From Burkholderiales bacterium RIFCSPLOWO2_12_FULL_65_40 (GTDB lineage: Bacteria > Pseudomonadota > Gammaproteobacteria > Burkholderiales > Burkholderiaceae_C): 49,549 bases of DNA. The stretch is from assembly GCA_001770955.1 (NCBI GenBank), contig MESL01000002.1, positions 1 to 49,549 of the forward strand, read 5' to 3'. A model generated the notes under the pieces. That model ran no database searches. It had not been told where the DNA came from and was given only the letters and a program-made list of their open reading frames with translations. A program made the translations under genes and the position numbers. This document shows, in pieces, positions 29,902 to 39,379 of this stretch; within the stretch, counting starts at the first letter, position 1, and the number at the start of each line of letters is the position of its first letter.

Positions 29902-32682
29902 ATGCCGTTCCGTACCCCCCGGTCTCTGCACCTGCGCCTGTGGGTCGTCATTGCCATGGCCAGCCTGCCGGTGTTCCTGATGGCGTTCTTCGACTACCGC
30001 GAGCGGCGCCAGGACGCCATCGCGGGCCTGGAGAACGAAGTCACGCGCATGCTGACCGCCGCCCGCCTGACGGAAGAGGCGGCCCTGCGCAACATGCGCC
30101 AGACCTTCCAGATCATGGCCCGGGCCGACAACCTGCAATCGCTCGACCCGGCAGACTGCTCGGGTCTGGCCCGGCGCCTGCTGCAGTCCATGGAGGATTT
30201 CGCCAACCTGGGCGCTGCCCGGCCCGACGGCAGGGTGTTTTGCAGCGCCAGCAAGCTCCCTGAGGACGTGACCGTGAACGACCGCCAATGGTTCCAGGAC
30301 GCGATGGCAGGCAAAGACATCACCACCGGGGAATTCCTGATCGGCCGGATTTCGCTCCAGCCCGGCATGATCTTCGGCTATCCGGTACGCAACGACCAGG
30401 GCCAGACCATTGCGGTACTTTTCGCAACCATCCATCTCGGCTGGTTCGACAAGCTGATCACCGAATTCAAGCTGCCCGAAGGCTGGAATGCGTTCCTGCT
30501 CAGCGAAACCGGCAACGTTCTCTCCTACCACCCGGCGGCCGACCTGCAAGAAGCGCAGCGCAAAGCACCCGATGCTGCAGCGCCGTTCCTGCAGGCCCTG
30601 CGGGCAGGCCAGCGGGTGCGCGAACTCGATGGCTTTGACGGCAACCGGCGGATGTACGGCATCGGCACCCCACAGTTTTCCCGCACGCCCCTGCTGGTGG
30701 CCATTGGCGCACCACTGGACCGCACCGTGGCCCGCATCGACCAGGGATTCTGGTGGCGCATCCTGTTGCTGGCAGCGATTGCCCTGGTGTCGATCCTCAC
30801 GGCGCGCTACTACATCTACGGCCTGATCGAGGCCTGGACCCGCGAGATCACGGGCGCCATTGACAGTGTGGCGGCAGGACGGCTGCAGACACGCATTCGG
30901 CGTTTCTCTCGCGTGCAGGAGCTCCTTGCGGTGGAGCAGGGCATCAACCACATGGCCAGCGAACTGCAAAAACGCGATGTGGATCTGCGCCGCCTGTCCA
31001 CCGCCGTGGAGCAGAGCCCCGAGGCCATTGTCATCACCGACACCGCCGTCCGCATCGAGTACGTGAACGATGCCTTCGTCCGGTCCACCGGCTACACACG
31101 CGAGGAGGTGCTGGGCAAGAACCCGCGCATCCTGAACCGGGGTCTTACACCGCCCGCCACCTACACCGCCATGTGGGCCGCCCTCCAATCCGGGCAGCCT
31201 TGGCGCGGCGAGCTCGTCAACTCCCGCAAGGATGGCAGCACCTACGTGGAGCTGGCGACCATCGCCCCCATCTTTGACGAAGACGGCGTGGTCACCCACT
31301 ATGTCTCCACCAAGGAGGACATCACGCAGCGCAAGCAGTCGGAGGCGCTGGTCCACCAGCTGGCCTACTACGACGCCCTGACCGGCCTGCCCAACCGCGC
31401 CCTGCTGCGCGACCACCTGCAGCAGGCCGTCGAAGCCAGCGCACAGGGCACCGCGCAGGGGCTGCTGCTGCTGATCGACATCGACCGCTTCAAGCAGATC
31501 AACGACACACGCGGTCACGACACGGGCGACTGGCTGCTGCGCACGATGGCGCGGCGCATCCAGGGCTGCACGGGGGCGCTTGACACCGTGGCGCGCCTGG
31601 GCAGCAACACCTTCGGCGTCATCGTGCCCGACATTGATGGCCCTTCCGATCGGGCGCAGACCATCGCCCAGAAAGTGCACCAGACCCTCGCCGCCCCCTA
31701 CGACCTGGGGGACGCCAGGCGGCTGTACGCCACCACCAGCATGGGCATTGCCTTGTTCTGCGCCGGCTCGCCCTCGCCCGACAGCCTGCTCAAGCAGGCC
31801 GAGGTGGCGCTGTACCGCGCCAAGGAAGAAGGCGGCAACGCCTTGTTGTTCTTTGATGCGCCCATGCAGGCGGCCGTCGATGCCCGCGCCGCTCTGGAGA
31901 TGGCCCTGCGCGACGCAGTCGAGGTGCAGGCGTTCCGGCTCTTCTACCAGGTGCAGGTGGACCAGCGCGGTGCGGTGGTCGGCGCCGAGGCGCTGATCCG
32001 CTGGATCGGCGCCGATGGCAAGGTGGTGTCTCCGGCCGATTTCATTCCACTGGCCGAAGAAACCGGCCTGATCGTGCCCATGGGCCAGTGGGTGCTCGAC
32101 ACCGCCTGTCGGCAGTTGGCCCGGTGGCAGGCCCGGCCCGAAACCCGCCACCTGAGCCTGGCCATCAACGTGAGTGCGCGGCAGTTCCACCAGGCCGACT
32201 TTGTGGCCCAGTTGCGCGCCGCGCTGGAACGCCACCAGATCGACCCCGGGGGCCTGAAGCTGGAGCTGACCGAGAGCGTGATCCTGGGCGATATCGACAC
32301 CACCATCGAGCGCATGCACCAGTTGCGCGCGCTGGGCATCCGCTTCGCGCTGGACGACTTCGGCACCGGCTACTCCTCGCTGTCCTACCTCAAGCGCCTG
32401 CCCCTGGACCAGCTCAAGATCGACCAGGCCTTCATCCGCGACATGCTGACCGACAACACCAGCAACGCCATCGTGCGCGCCATTCTCGTGATGAGCGAAG
32501 CGCTGGGGCTGGAAGTGGTGGCCGAAGGCGTCGAGACGGCGGCCCACCGCGCCTTCCTCATCGAGCACGGCTGCCAATACTGCCAGGGCTACCTGCTGGG
32601 CCGCCCGGTGCCCATCGACGAATGGGAGGCTGCCCACCTGGCAGCACCGGCGCCGACCGCCCAGAGCGGCTCTACGCCTTGA
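29902..32682 (+). CDS. Cache-PAS-GGDEF-EAL protein, probable c-di-GMP phosphodiesterase
   Basis: A 926-residue membrane signalling protein. TM1 (about 12-30) and TM2 (about 284-303) bracket a periplasmic Cache-type sensor. A HAMP-like segment (305-360) follows, then a PAS domain (about 365-480, with AIVITDTAVRIEYVNDAF). The GGDEF domain (about 490-650) has GSNTF at 567-571 instead of GGDEF, so cyclase activity is unlikely. The EAL domain (about 665-915) is intact: EALIRW (696-701), ELTES, DDFGTGYSSL and KIDQAFI. The expected activity is therefore c-di-GMP hydrolysis, possibly with the degenerate GGDEF binding GTP as an allosteric site. ATG 29842 is an alternative start. The 3' end overlaps that of recG by 11 bp. 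Confidence 0.9.
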   Translation: MPFRTPRSLHLRLWVVIAMASLPVFLMAFFDYRERRQDAIAGLENEVTRMLTAARLTEEAALRNMRQTFQIMARADNLQSLDPADCSGLARRLLQSMEDFANLGAARPDGRVFCSASKLPEDVTVNDRQWFQDAMAGKDITTGEFLIGRISLQPGMIFGYPVRNDQGQTIAVLFATIHLGWFDKLITEFKLPEGWNAFLLSETGNVLSYHPAADLQEAQRKAPDAAAPFLQALRAGQRVRELDGFDGNRRMYGIGTPQFSRTPLLVAIGAPLDRTVARIDQGFWWRILLLAAIALVSILTARYYIYGLIEAWTREITGAIDSVAAGRLQTRIRRFSRVQELLAVEQGINHMASELQKRDVDLRRLSTAVEQSPEAIVITDTAVRIEYVNDAFVRSTGYTREEVLGKNPRILNRGLTPPATYTAMWAALQSGQPWRGELVNSRKDGSTYVELATIAPIFDEDGVVTHYVSTKEDITQRKQSEALVHQLAYYDALTGLPNRALLRDHLQQAVEASAQGTAQGLLLLIDIDRFKQINDTRGHDTGDWLLRTMARRIQGCTGALDTVARLGSNTFGVIVPDIDGPSDRAQTIAQKVHQTLAAPYDLGDARRLYATTSMGIALFCAGSPSPDSLLKQAEVALYRAKEEGGNALLFFDAPMQAAVDARAALEMALRDAVEVQAFRLFYQVQVDQRGAVVGAEALIRWIGADGKVVSPADFIPLAEETGLIVPMGQWVLDTACRQLARWQARPETRHLSLAINVSARQFHQADFVAQLRAALERHQIDPGGLKLELTESVILGDIDTTIERMHQLRALGIRFALDDFGTGYSSLSYLKRLPLDQLKIDQAFIRDMLTDNTSNAIVRAILVMSEALGLEVVAEGVETAAHRAFLIEHGCQYCQGYLLGRPVPIDEWEAAHLAAPAPTAQSGSTP

Positions 32683-34789
32683 GGTAGTCGGCGCGGCCGC
32701 CGAGCCAGCGCGCCACATGGCGGTCGGCCCATTCGGGGTAGCGGTCGAGCATCAGCGGTGCCGTGGCGCGCGCCCATTCGAGCAGGTGGGTGTCGGTGGC
32801 CAGGTCGGCAAAGCGCAGCAGCGCATCGCCCGACTGGCGCGCGCCCAGAAACTCGCCCGGGCCGCGAATCTCCAGGTCGCGCCGCGCGATCTCAAAGCCG
32901 TCATTGGTTTCGACCATGGCGCGCAGGCGCTCCTTGGCCGTTTCGCCCACGCGGCCGCTGTCGTTGGTGGCATACAGCAGCACGCAGGCCGACGCCGCCG
33001 CGCCACGCCCCACGCGGCCGCGCAGCTGGTGCAGCTGCGAGAGGCCGAAACGCTCGGCATGCTCGATGACCATGAGCGAGGCATTGGGCACGTCCACGCC
33101 GACCTCGATCACCGTGGTGCTGACCAGCACGCCCATCTGCCCGCTGGAGAAAAGCGCCATCACGGCCTTCTTCTCGGCGGCGGGCATGCGCGAATGCAGC
33201 AGGCCCACCACCACGCCGGGCAGGGCCTCGCTCAGGTCCTGGTGCGTGGCCGTGGCGTTGGACAAGTCCAGTGCCTCGCTCTCCTCGATCAGCGGGCACA
33301 CCCAGTACACCTGCCGCCCCGCCGCCACCTGGGCGCCGATGCGCTCGATCACCTCGTCCTTGCGGCTGTCGGCAATCAGCTTGGTGACGATGGGCGTGCG
33401 CCCCGGCGGCAGCTCGTCGATGACCGACACGTCGAGGTCGGCGTAGTAGCTCATGGCCAGCGTGCGCGGGATGGGCGTGGCGCTCATCATCAGCATGTGC
33501 GGCTCCATGCCGTGCGCCTCCAGTTTGCGGCGCAGTTCCAGGCGCTGCGCCACGCCGAAGCGGTGCTGCTCGTCGATGATGGCCAGCGCCAGTTTTTGGA
33601 AGCGCACCTGCTCCTGGATGACGGCGTGCGTGCCGACCACCAGGGCTGCCTCGCCGCTTTCCACCAGTGCCAGCATGGCGGCGCGCTCCTTCTTCTTCTG
33701 CCCACCCACCAGCCAGGCCACGCGCCGGCCGCTGGCGGCCAGCAGGGGTTCGAGCCAGCCGATCATCTTGGTGAAATGCTGTTCAGCCAGGATTTCGGTG
33801 GGCGCCATCAGTGCGCACTGCCAGCCGGCATCCATGGCCCGGCAGGCCGCCAGCGCCGCCACCACGGTTTTGCCCGAGCCCACGTCGCCCTGCAACAGGC
33901 GGTGCATGGGCACGGAGCGTGCCAGATCGGCGGCAATTTCCTCGCCCACGCGGCGCTGGGCCGCCGTAAGGCCAAAGGGCAGCACGGCCAGGAGCTGCTC
34001 ATGCAATGGCCAGGCCCCGTCGGCGGCCTGGGAGGGACGCAGCACGGGGGCACGCAGCTGGTCGCGCGCGCGGCGCGACTGCTGCTGCGAGAGCTGCTGC
34101 GCCAGCAGTTCCTCGGCCTTGAGGCGCTGCCAGGCCGGGTGGCTGTGGTCCTCCAGCGTGGCCAGCGCCACATCGGGTGCGGGGTGGTGCAAAAAAGTGA
34201 GCGCCTCGCGCAGACTGCACGGGCGTTGCAGGCCATTTCGACCCATAAAATGCCCCACAGGGGGATCCAGGCCCGGCGGCAGCGTTTCCGACAGGTCGGC
34301 GCGCTGCAGGGCGGTCACCACGGCCCGGCGCAGGTAGGGCTGGGGCAGACCGGCCGTGGTGGGGTAGACAGGGGTGAGCGCTGCGGGCAGCTCGCCGCCC
34401 GCCACGCGAAACTGCGGGTGCAGCATCTGCCGCCCCCAGAAGCCGCCCTTGACCTCGCCCCGGATGCGCAGGCGTGCGCCCACGGCCAGCGTCTTCTGGT
34501 GCGAGGGGTAGAAGCTGAAGAACGTCAGCTCGCAGGTGCCCGTGCCGTCATCCACCGCCACCTTGAGCATGCGGCGCGGGCGCAGCTGCACTTCGCTGGA
34601 CGTGACCGTGGCCTCGATCTGCACCGTGTCGCCGTCGCGGGCATTGCGCAGCGGCACGATGCGGGTCTCGTCCTCGTAACGCAGCGGCAGGTGCAGCGCC
34701 AGGTCGATGTCACGCACCAGACCGAGCTTGTGCAGGGCTTTCTGGGCGGCGCTGGGCGCGGGCGGGGTCTTCCGGGATGTGTCAGCCAT
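32672..34789 (-). CDS. recG: ATP-dependent DNA helicase RecG
   Basis: A 705-residue superfamily-2 helicase that reverses stalled replication forks and migrates branched DNA. The N-terminal wedge/OB domain contains LPLRYEDETRIVPL. The helicase domain shows Walker A GDVGSGKT (301-308), then MAPTEILAEQH, DEQHRFGV (motif II) and MSATPIPRTLAMS. The later motifs STTVIEVGVDVPNA and LHQLRGRVGRG (QxxGRxGR motif VI) are present. The length matches the family. It is divergent from the HD-GYP gene, with 59 bp between. Confidence 0.97.
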   Translation of the reverse strand: MADTSRKTPPAPSAAQKALHKLGLVRDIDLALHLPLRYEDETRIVPLRNARDGDTVQIEATVTSSEVQLRPRRMLKVAVDDGTGTCELTFFSFYPSHQKTLAVGARLRIRGEVKGGFWGRQMLHPQFRVAGGELPAALTPVYPTTAGLPQPYLRRAVVTALQRADLSETLPPGLDPPVGHFMGRNGLQRPCSLREALTFLHHPAPDVALATLEDHSHPAWQRLKAEELLAQQLSQQQSRRARDQLRAPVLRPSQAADGAWPLHEQLLAVLPFGLTAAQRRVGEEIAADLARSVPMHRLLQGDVGSGKTVVAALAACRAMDAGWQCALMAPTEILAEQHFTKMIGWLEPLLAASGRRVAWLVGGQKKKERAAMLALVESGEAALVVGTHAVIQEQVRFQKLALAIIDEQHRFGVAQRLELRRKLEAHGMEPHMLMMSATPIPRTLAMSYYADLDVSVIDELPPGRTPIVTKLIADSRKDEVIERIGAQVAAGRQVYWVCPLIEESEALDLSNATATHQDLSEALPGVVVGLLHSRMPAAEKKAVMALFSSGQMGVLVSTTVIEVGVDVPNASLMVIEHAERFGLSQLHQLRGRVGRGAAASACVLLYATNDSGRVGETAKERLRAMVETNDGFEIARRDLEIRGPGEFLGARQSGDALLRFADLATDTHLLEWARATAPLMLDRYPEWADRHVARWLGGRADYLKA

Positions 34790-34848
34790 CGTGGGTGGAA
34801 AAGGCTAACATGGTTGCCGATTGTTACGTTTTTCTCGGGATACGCACC

Positions 34849-36126
34849 ATGCTCAAACGCATCGACGTGAAGCACCTCACCCTGGGCATGTACCTGCACG
34901 AATTCTGCGGATCCTGGATGGAACACCCATTCTGGCGCACCCAGTTCGTGCTCGACGACCCCCACGACCTGGATCTCATCCGGGCCACCGCCATTCGCGA
35001 AGTCTGGATCGATGTCTCGCGTGGCAAGGATGTTTCGGTCGGCACTGCTTCGCTGACGCGCGAGGAGGTCGATGCCCGCATAGACACCGATTTCAGCCGC
35101 CTGGACGCGCAGCCAACCAGTGCGGCGCCTGCCCCCGCACCGCCGCCGCCCGCCAGCAACCGCCTGCCCGCCGGCATGCAGAGTGAACTGCGCCGCGCAG
35201 CCTCGATCTGCGGCCAGGCCAAGCAGGCCGTGGTGTCCATGTTCAACGAGGTCCGCATGGGCAAGGCCGTGGACGCAGAAAGCGCCTCCAGCCTGGTGGA
35301 AGAGATCTCCGATTCAGTGGCCCGCAACCCGGGCGCGCTGATCAGCCTGGCCCGCCTGAAAACCGCCGACGATTACACCTATATGCACTCGGTCGCCGTG
35401 TGCGCACTGATGGTGGCGCTGGCGCGTCAGATCGGCCTGAGCGAGGCCCACACGCGCAGCGCCGGCATGGCCGGGCTTCTGCACGACCTGGGCAAGGCGG
35501 CGATCCCGCTGGCGGTGCTGAACAAGCCCGGCAAGCTCACCGACGAAGAATTCGCCGTGATCAAGACCCACTCCGCCCGGGGTCACCTCATGCTCAAGGA
35601 GAGCGGCAAAGTGGAAGCTGCGGTGCTCGACGCCTGCCTGCACCACCATGAAAAAATGGACGGCACAGGCTACCCCGGCAAACTTGCGGGCGACAAGATC
35701 AGCCTGATCGCCAGGATGACGGCCCTGTGCGATGTGTACGACGCCATCACCTCCGACCGGCCTTACAAGCGTGGCTGGGATCCGTCCGAAGCCATCCGCC
35801 GCATGGCCGAATGGACTCACGATCACTTCGATCCGCGCCTGTTCCAGGCCTTCGTCAAGAGCATCGGCATCTACCCCGTGGGCTCGCTGGTACGGCTGAC
35901 CACCGGGCGCATCGGCGTGGTGACGGAGCAGGCGCCCAAGTCGCTCGTGACGCCGCGCGTGAAGGCATTCTTCTCCACCAAATCCGACATGCGTATTCCG
36001 CCCGAGCTGGTGGACCTGGCCGCGCCAGGCTGCCACGAGAAGATCGTGGCGCGCGAAGACCCGGAGCGTTGGCGCTTCCCGGACCTCAACGAGCTGTGGT
36101 CGGGCATGCCGGGCCAGCCTTGGTAG
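34849..36126 (+). CDS. HD-GYP domain c-di-GMP phosphodiesterase with DUF3391
   Basis: A 425-residue protein: a DUF3391-type N-terminal domain (about 3-150, MLKRIDVKHLTLGMYLHEF) with a Pro/Ala-rich linker, then an HD-GYP domain (about 175-360). Metal and substrate residues are present: HD at 212-213 (LLHDLGKAAIP), HHExxDGTGYP at 266-276, and DVYDAITSDRPYK. These predict linearisation or hydrolysis of c-di-GMP. I chose the ATG at 34849 because it begins at the DUF3391 domain; ATG 34810 is possible. The 3' end is 3 bp from the convergent hemerythrin-GGDEF gene. Confidence 0.92.
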   Translation: MLKRIDVKHLTLGMYLHEFCGSWMEHPFWRTQFVLDDPHDLDLIRATAIREVWIDVSRGKDVSVGTASLTREEVDARIDTDFSRLDAQPTSAAPAPAPPPPASNRLPAGMQSELRRAASICGQAKQAVVSMFNEVRMGKAVDAESASSLVEEISDSVARNPGALISLARLKTADDYTYMHSVAVCALMVALARQIGLSEAHTRSAGMAGLLHDLGKAAIPLAVLNKPGKLTDEEFAVIKTHSARGHLMLKESGKVEAAVLDACLHHHEKMDGTGYPGKLAGDKISLIARMTALCDVYDAITSDRPYKRGWDPSEAIRRMAEWTHDHFDPRLFQAFVKSIGIYPVGSLVRLTTGRIGVVTEQAPKSLVTPRVKAFFSTKSDMRIPPELVDLAAPGCHEKIVAREDPERWRFPDLNELWSGMPGQPW

Positions 36127-36129
36127 GCG

Positions 36130-37272
36130 CTACGCGCCGGACATTCGCCAGCCGTTGCGCCCGGCCTCCTTGGCGCGGTAGAGCGCGGCGTCGGCCTCGG
36201 CCAGCAGCCGGTCGCAGGCTTCCTTGTTGTCGGGCACCCGGGCCACCGCACCGACACTGACCGTGACATGCGGTGCCGCCCCTGAAGTGCTGTGCGGCAA
36301 GCCCAGCGCGGCCACGGCCTCCACCACACGCCGGGCCACCGTGCCGGTCCCCTGGATATCGGTGTCGGGCAGGATGACGGCCAGTTCCTCGCCGCCATAG
36401 CGGGCCACCAGGTCCGTGGCACGGGGCAGGGCCTGCTGCACCGCCCGCGCCACCGCCTGCAGGCAGGCATCGCCCGCCGGGTGTCCATAGGTATCGTTGT
36501 AGCGCTTGAAATGGTCCACATCGATCATCAGCACGCCCAGCGGCCGCTCGTGCCGGAAAGCACTGGCGCAGGCTTGGGCCAGCCGGTCGTCGAAGCAGAC
36601 CCGGTTGGCGATCTGCATCAGGCCATCGGTGCGTGAAAACTCCTCCAGCCGGGCGTTGGCCTGCTGCAGCTCTGCATTGGCCTGGGCCAGTTCCTGCGTG
36701 CGCAGCTGCACGCGCTCTTCGAGGTGCAGGTTGGCCTGCGCCAGCTCGGTGTTCTGCTGCGAAAGCACCTGGTACAGCCGCCCCACCATCTGGATCATGG
36801 CCTGGGTGCCCTGGTCGTGCACCTCCATTTCCTGCTCGTACGCCTCCGGGGCCGTCATGCCCAGCTCCAGGCAGGCGAGCTGGCGCGCCATGGACTGGTC
36901 AATACCCAGAATGTGCAGGCCCAGCCACGAGGTGAGGAAGCCGACGAAGCTCTGCGCCGGATCCTTCAAGGCCGCCCGCGAGCGCCAGATGCCCACCACC
37001 TGCTCGATGAACTGCCGGTGCATCGCGGTGTGCGCCTGCACGTGCCGGGGGTCCACGCCCTGGTTGTGCATCAGCAATTCTTCTTCGGCAAAGTGGAATT
37101 CGGCAAAGTTCACCATGCGCTCATACACCTCGGCCAGGCCCGCCTCATCGCCTGCATTGCTGCGCTGCAGGGCTTCGCTGAGGTCATTGAATGCATCGAC
37201 CAGCGCATGGTGCTGCGCATCCACGTCGGGAAGGCCGGTAGTGAAGTATTGATTCCAGACGAAGGTTTCCAT
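36130..37272 (-). CDS. Bacteriohemerythrin-GGDEF diguanylate cyclase
   Basis: A 380-residue cytoplasmic protein. Residues 1-135 are a hemerythrin domain with plausible di-iron ligands H21 or H22, H60, E64, H81, H85, H120 and D125. A coiled coil (about 160-215) leads to a GGDEF domain (about 215-380) with an intact GGEEL active site (293-297) and an inhibitory-site RxxD (R284, D287) five residues upstream. It should make c-di-GMP under control of O2 or redox state at the iron pair, with product feedback. The frame is open far upstream; [20 protein letters not shown] is the natural start. Confidence 0.93.
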   Translation of the reverse strand: METFVWNQYFTTGLPDVDAQHHALVDAFNDLSEALQRSNAGDEAGLAEVYERMVNFAEFHFAEEELLMHNQGVDPRHVQAHTAMHRQFIEQVVGIWRSRAALKDPAQSFVGFLTSWLGLHILGIDQSMARQLACLELGMTAPEAYEQEMEVHDQGTQAMIQMVGRLYQVLSQQNTELAQANLHLEERVQLRTQELAQANAELQQANARLEEFSRTDGLMQIANRVCFDDRLAQACASAFRHERPLGVLMIDVDHFKRYNDTYGHPAGDACLQAVARAVQQALPRATDLVARYGGEELAVILPDTDIQGTGTVARRVVEAVAALGLPHSTSGAAPHVTVSVGAVARVPDNKEACDRLLAEADAALYRAKEAGRNGWRMSGA

Positions 37273-37441
37273 AGGCAGCGATCCGGGAGTGGTGCCTGGT
37301 GTGCGGCCCCATGGGAGCCTGCCGCACGCCACAGCGGATGCACAGCATAAGCCCCTTTGCGTGCCCGCGCCTTCGCGTTTTGCCACAATCGCACCCTTCG
37401 CACTGCTTTCTTGGAACGGGCCCGTCCGGCCCTCAAGCCCC

Positions 37442-38548
37442 ATGACCGATCTGTCCGCCAGCGCGCCGCGCGCCTTCACCCTCAGCGACTTCGATTTCGC
37501 GCTGCCCCCCGAACTCATTGCCCAGCACCCCGCCCCCGAGCGCAGCGCCTCGCGCCTGCTGGACGGCCGCCAACTCCCCCCCACCGACCGCATCTTCCGC
37601 GAGCTGCCAAGCCTTCTGCGCGCGGGCGACCTGCTGGTGTTCAACGACACCCGTGTCGTCAAAGCGCGCATCTTTGGCGAGAAGGCCAGCGGCGGCAAGC
37701 TCGAACTGCTGATCGAGCGCGTGCTCACCGGCCACGAGGTGGTGGCGCACATGAAGGTGAGCAAGAAGCCCCAGCCGGGCCATACCGTGCACATGGCCGG
37801 CGGGCGCCAGGGCGGCGGCTTCGACGCCACGCTGCTGGGCCGCTGGCCCGACGAAGACGGCCCGCTGTTCCGCTTCGCGCTGCACGGCCCGGCCGGCGAG
37901 AGCCCCTGGGAGCTGATGGAGCGCCACGGCCACCTGCCGCTGCCGCCCTACATCGAGCGTCAGCAGGCCAGCGGCAACGACCCCGACGCGGCCCAGGACA
38001 GCCAGCGCTACCAGACCGTGTTCGCCCGCGCGCCCGGCGCCGTGGCCGCGCCCACGGCGGCGCTGCACTTCGACGACGCCGTGCTGGCCGAGCTGGCGGC
38101 GCGCGGCATCGAGCGTGCCAGCGTCACGCTGCACGTGGGCGCGGGCACCTTCCAGCCCGTGAAGACGGAAAACCTGGCCGAGCACCAGATGCACAGCGAG
38201 TGGTACGAAGTGCCGCTGGCCACGCTCGCCGCGCTGGAGCGCTGCCGCCAGCGCGGCGGCCGCGTGGTGGCCGTGGGCACGACGACGGTGCGCACGCTCG
38301 AATCCTGGGCGCGCTCAGGCCAGGCCAGCGGCGACACGAATATCTTCATCACGCCGGGCTTCCGCTTCCAGGTGGTGGACCTGCTGCTGACCAACTTCCA
38401 CCTGCCCAAGAGCACGCTGATGATGCTGGTGAGCGCCTTCGCGGGGTACGAGCCAGTGCTGGCGCTATACCAGCACGCCATCGCGCAGCAGTACCGCTTT
38501 TTCAGCTACGGCGATGCCATGCTGCTGGAACGCCAGGACTTGAAGTAA
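37442..38548 (+). CDS. queA: S-adenosylmethionine:tRNA ribosyltransferase-isomerase
   Basis: Transfers and isomerises the ribosyl moiety of SAM to preQ1-tRNA, forming epoxyqueuosine. The 368-residue product starts [20 protein letters not shown] and contains [33 protein letters not shown], the segment [15 protein letters not shown] and [19 protein letters not shown], all typical of QueA. The open frame extends 51 codons upstream, without support. It is convergent with ung. Confidence 0.96.
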   Translation: MTDLSASAPRAFTLSDFDFALPPELIAQHPAPERSASRLLDGRQLPPTDRIFRELPSLLRAGDLLVFNDTRVVKARIFGEKASGGKLELLIERVLTGHEVVAHMKVSKKPQPGHTVHMAGGRQGGGFDATLLGRWPDEDGPLFRFALHGPAGESPWELMERHGHLPLPPYIERQQASGNDPDAAQDSQRYQTVFARAPGAVAAPTAALHFDDAVLAELAARGIERASVTLHVGAGTFQPVKTENLAEHQMHSEWYEVPLATLAALERCRQRGGRVVAVGTTTVRTLESWARSGQASGDTNIFITPGFRFQVVDLLLTNFHLPKSTLMMLVSAFAGYEPVLALYQHAIAQQYRFFSYGDAMLLERQDLK

Positions 38549-38600
38549 AAATAGCCTTCAGTCCTTGACGGACAAGCGCCAGCAGCTATTTATTCAATAG
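38547..38600. repeat. Short dispersed repeat, copy C (queA-ung junction)
   Basis: Reads aaaaatagccttcagtcc...gacaagcgccagcagctat, aligned column by column with copies A and B. AATAGC at its left and GCTATT at its right can pair, with A/T runs on both sides, so it may terminate both convergent genes. Its right edge supplies the last codons and the stop of ung. Confidence 0.65.
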
Positions 38601-39321
38601 CATCTGGCGCCTCGTGCGCCTGCCGGAACGCCCGCGCCTGGCCGAAATGCCCGCAGCCGATGAAGGGCACGGGCGGGCGCAGCGCCGACAGCGGCGAGGG
38701 GTGGTTGGCCGTGAGCACCAGGTGCCCCCGGTCCTGCGGAATGACGGCGCGCTTCGCTTGCGCGTGCGAGCCCCAGAGCATGAAGACCACGGGCCGCTGG
38801 CCCTGGGCGACATGGCGGATGACGGCGTCGGTGAGCAGCTCCCAGCCCTGCCCGGCATGGCTGGCGGGCTGGCCCTCTTCCACTGTGAGCGTGGTGTTGA
38901 GCAACAGCACGCCGTTGGTCGCCCACTTCACCAGGCTACCGCCGGGCTGCGGAAAGGCGGGCGGCGGCGTGCCCAGGTCGCGCTGCAGTTCCTTGAAGAT
39001 GTTGCGCAGCGACGGCGGCAGCGGCACGCCAGGCGCCACCGAGAACGCCAGCCCCTCGGCCTGGCCCCGGCCGTGGTACGGGTCCTGCCCCAGGATGACC
39101 ACGCGCACCGCTTCGGGCGGCGTGAGTTCCAGCGCGCGCAATGGGCGTGGCGGGAAGATGGTGGCCTCGGCATCGAGCCGCGCCTGCAGAAAGCCCAACA
39201 GCTTGCGCCCGGCCGCGCTGGCGAAAAACTCCTGCACCAGCGGCTGCCAGCCCGGCGCCACGGGCCAGTCGGCCGGGTCGGCGCTTTGAAGCTGCGTGGG
39301 AGCGCTCTGCGGATCATTCAT
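38590..39321 (-). CDS. ung: Uracil-DNA glycosylase
   Basis: Removes uracil from DNA. The 243-residue product carries the family-1 motif ILGQDPYHGRGQAEGLAFSV (catalytic D80), the conserved WATNGVLLLNTTLTVEEG and the HPSPLSA minor-groove loop near the C-terminus. I chose the ATG at 39321; the frame opens 7 codons earlier. The last residues (APDAIE) and the TAA lie within repeat copy C, so the repeat shaped the C-terminus. Confidence 0.96.
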   Translation of the reverse strand: MNDPQSAPTQLQSADPADWPVAPGWQPLVQEFFASAAGRKLLGFLQARLDAEATIFPPRPLRALELTPPEAVRVVILGQDPYHGRGQAEGLAFSVAPGVPLPPSLRNIFKELQRDLGTPPPAFPQPGGSLVKWATNGVLLLNTTLTVEEGQPASHAGQGWELLTDAVIRHVAQGQRPVVFMLWGSHAQAKRAVIPQDRGHLVLTANHPSPLSALRPPVPFIGCGHFGQARAFRQAHEAPDAIE

Positions 39322-39323
39322 GG

Positions 39324-39376
39324 TCAAAATGGCCTCTAGCACTTATGCAACAAGCGCGAGTAGCTATCAATTTTGA
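39324..39376. repeat. Short dispersed repeat, copy B (trpC-ung junction)
   Basis: ggcctctagc...caagcgcgagtagctat with flanking TCAAAAT and ATTTTGA that can pair. It lies immediately after trpC and just upstream of the ung start, so it could end the trp transcript. Confidence 0.65.
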
Positions 39377-39379
39377 TAA

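Noticed and set aside
29848..32718. A 956-codon open frame antisense to the GGDEF/EAL gene
   Set aside because: High G+C leaves antisense frames open. The translation has no recognisable domain, while the plus strand encodes a clear signalling protein.
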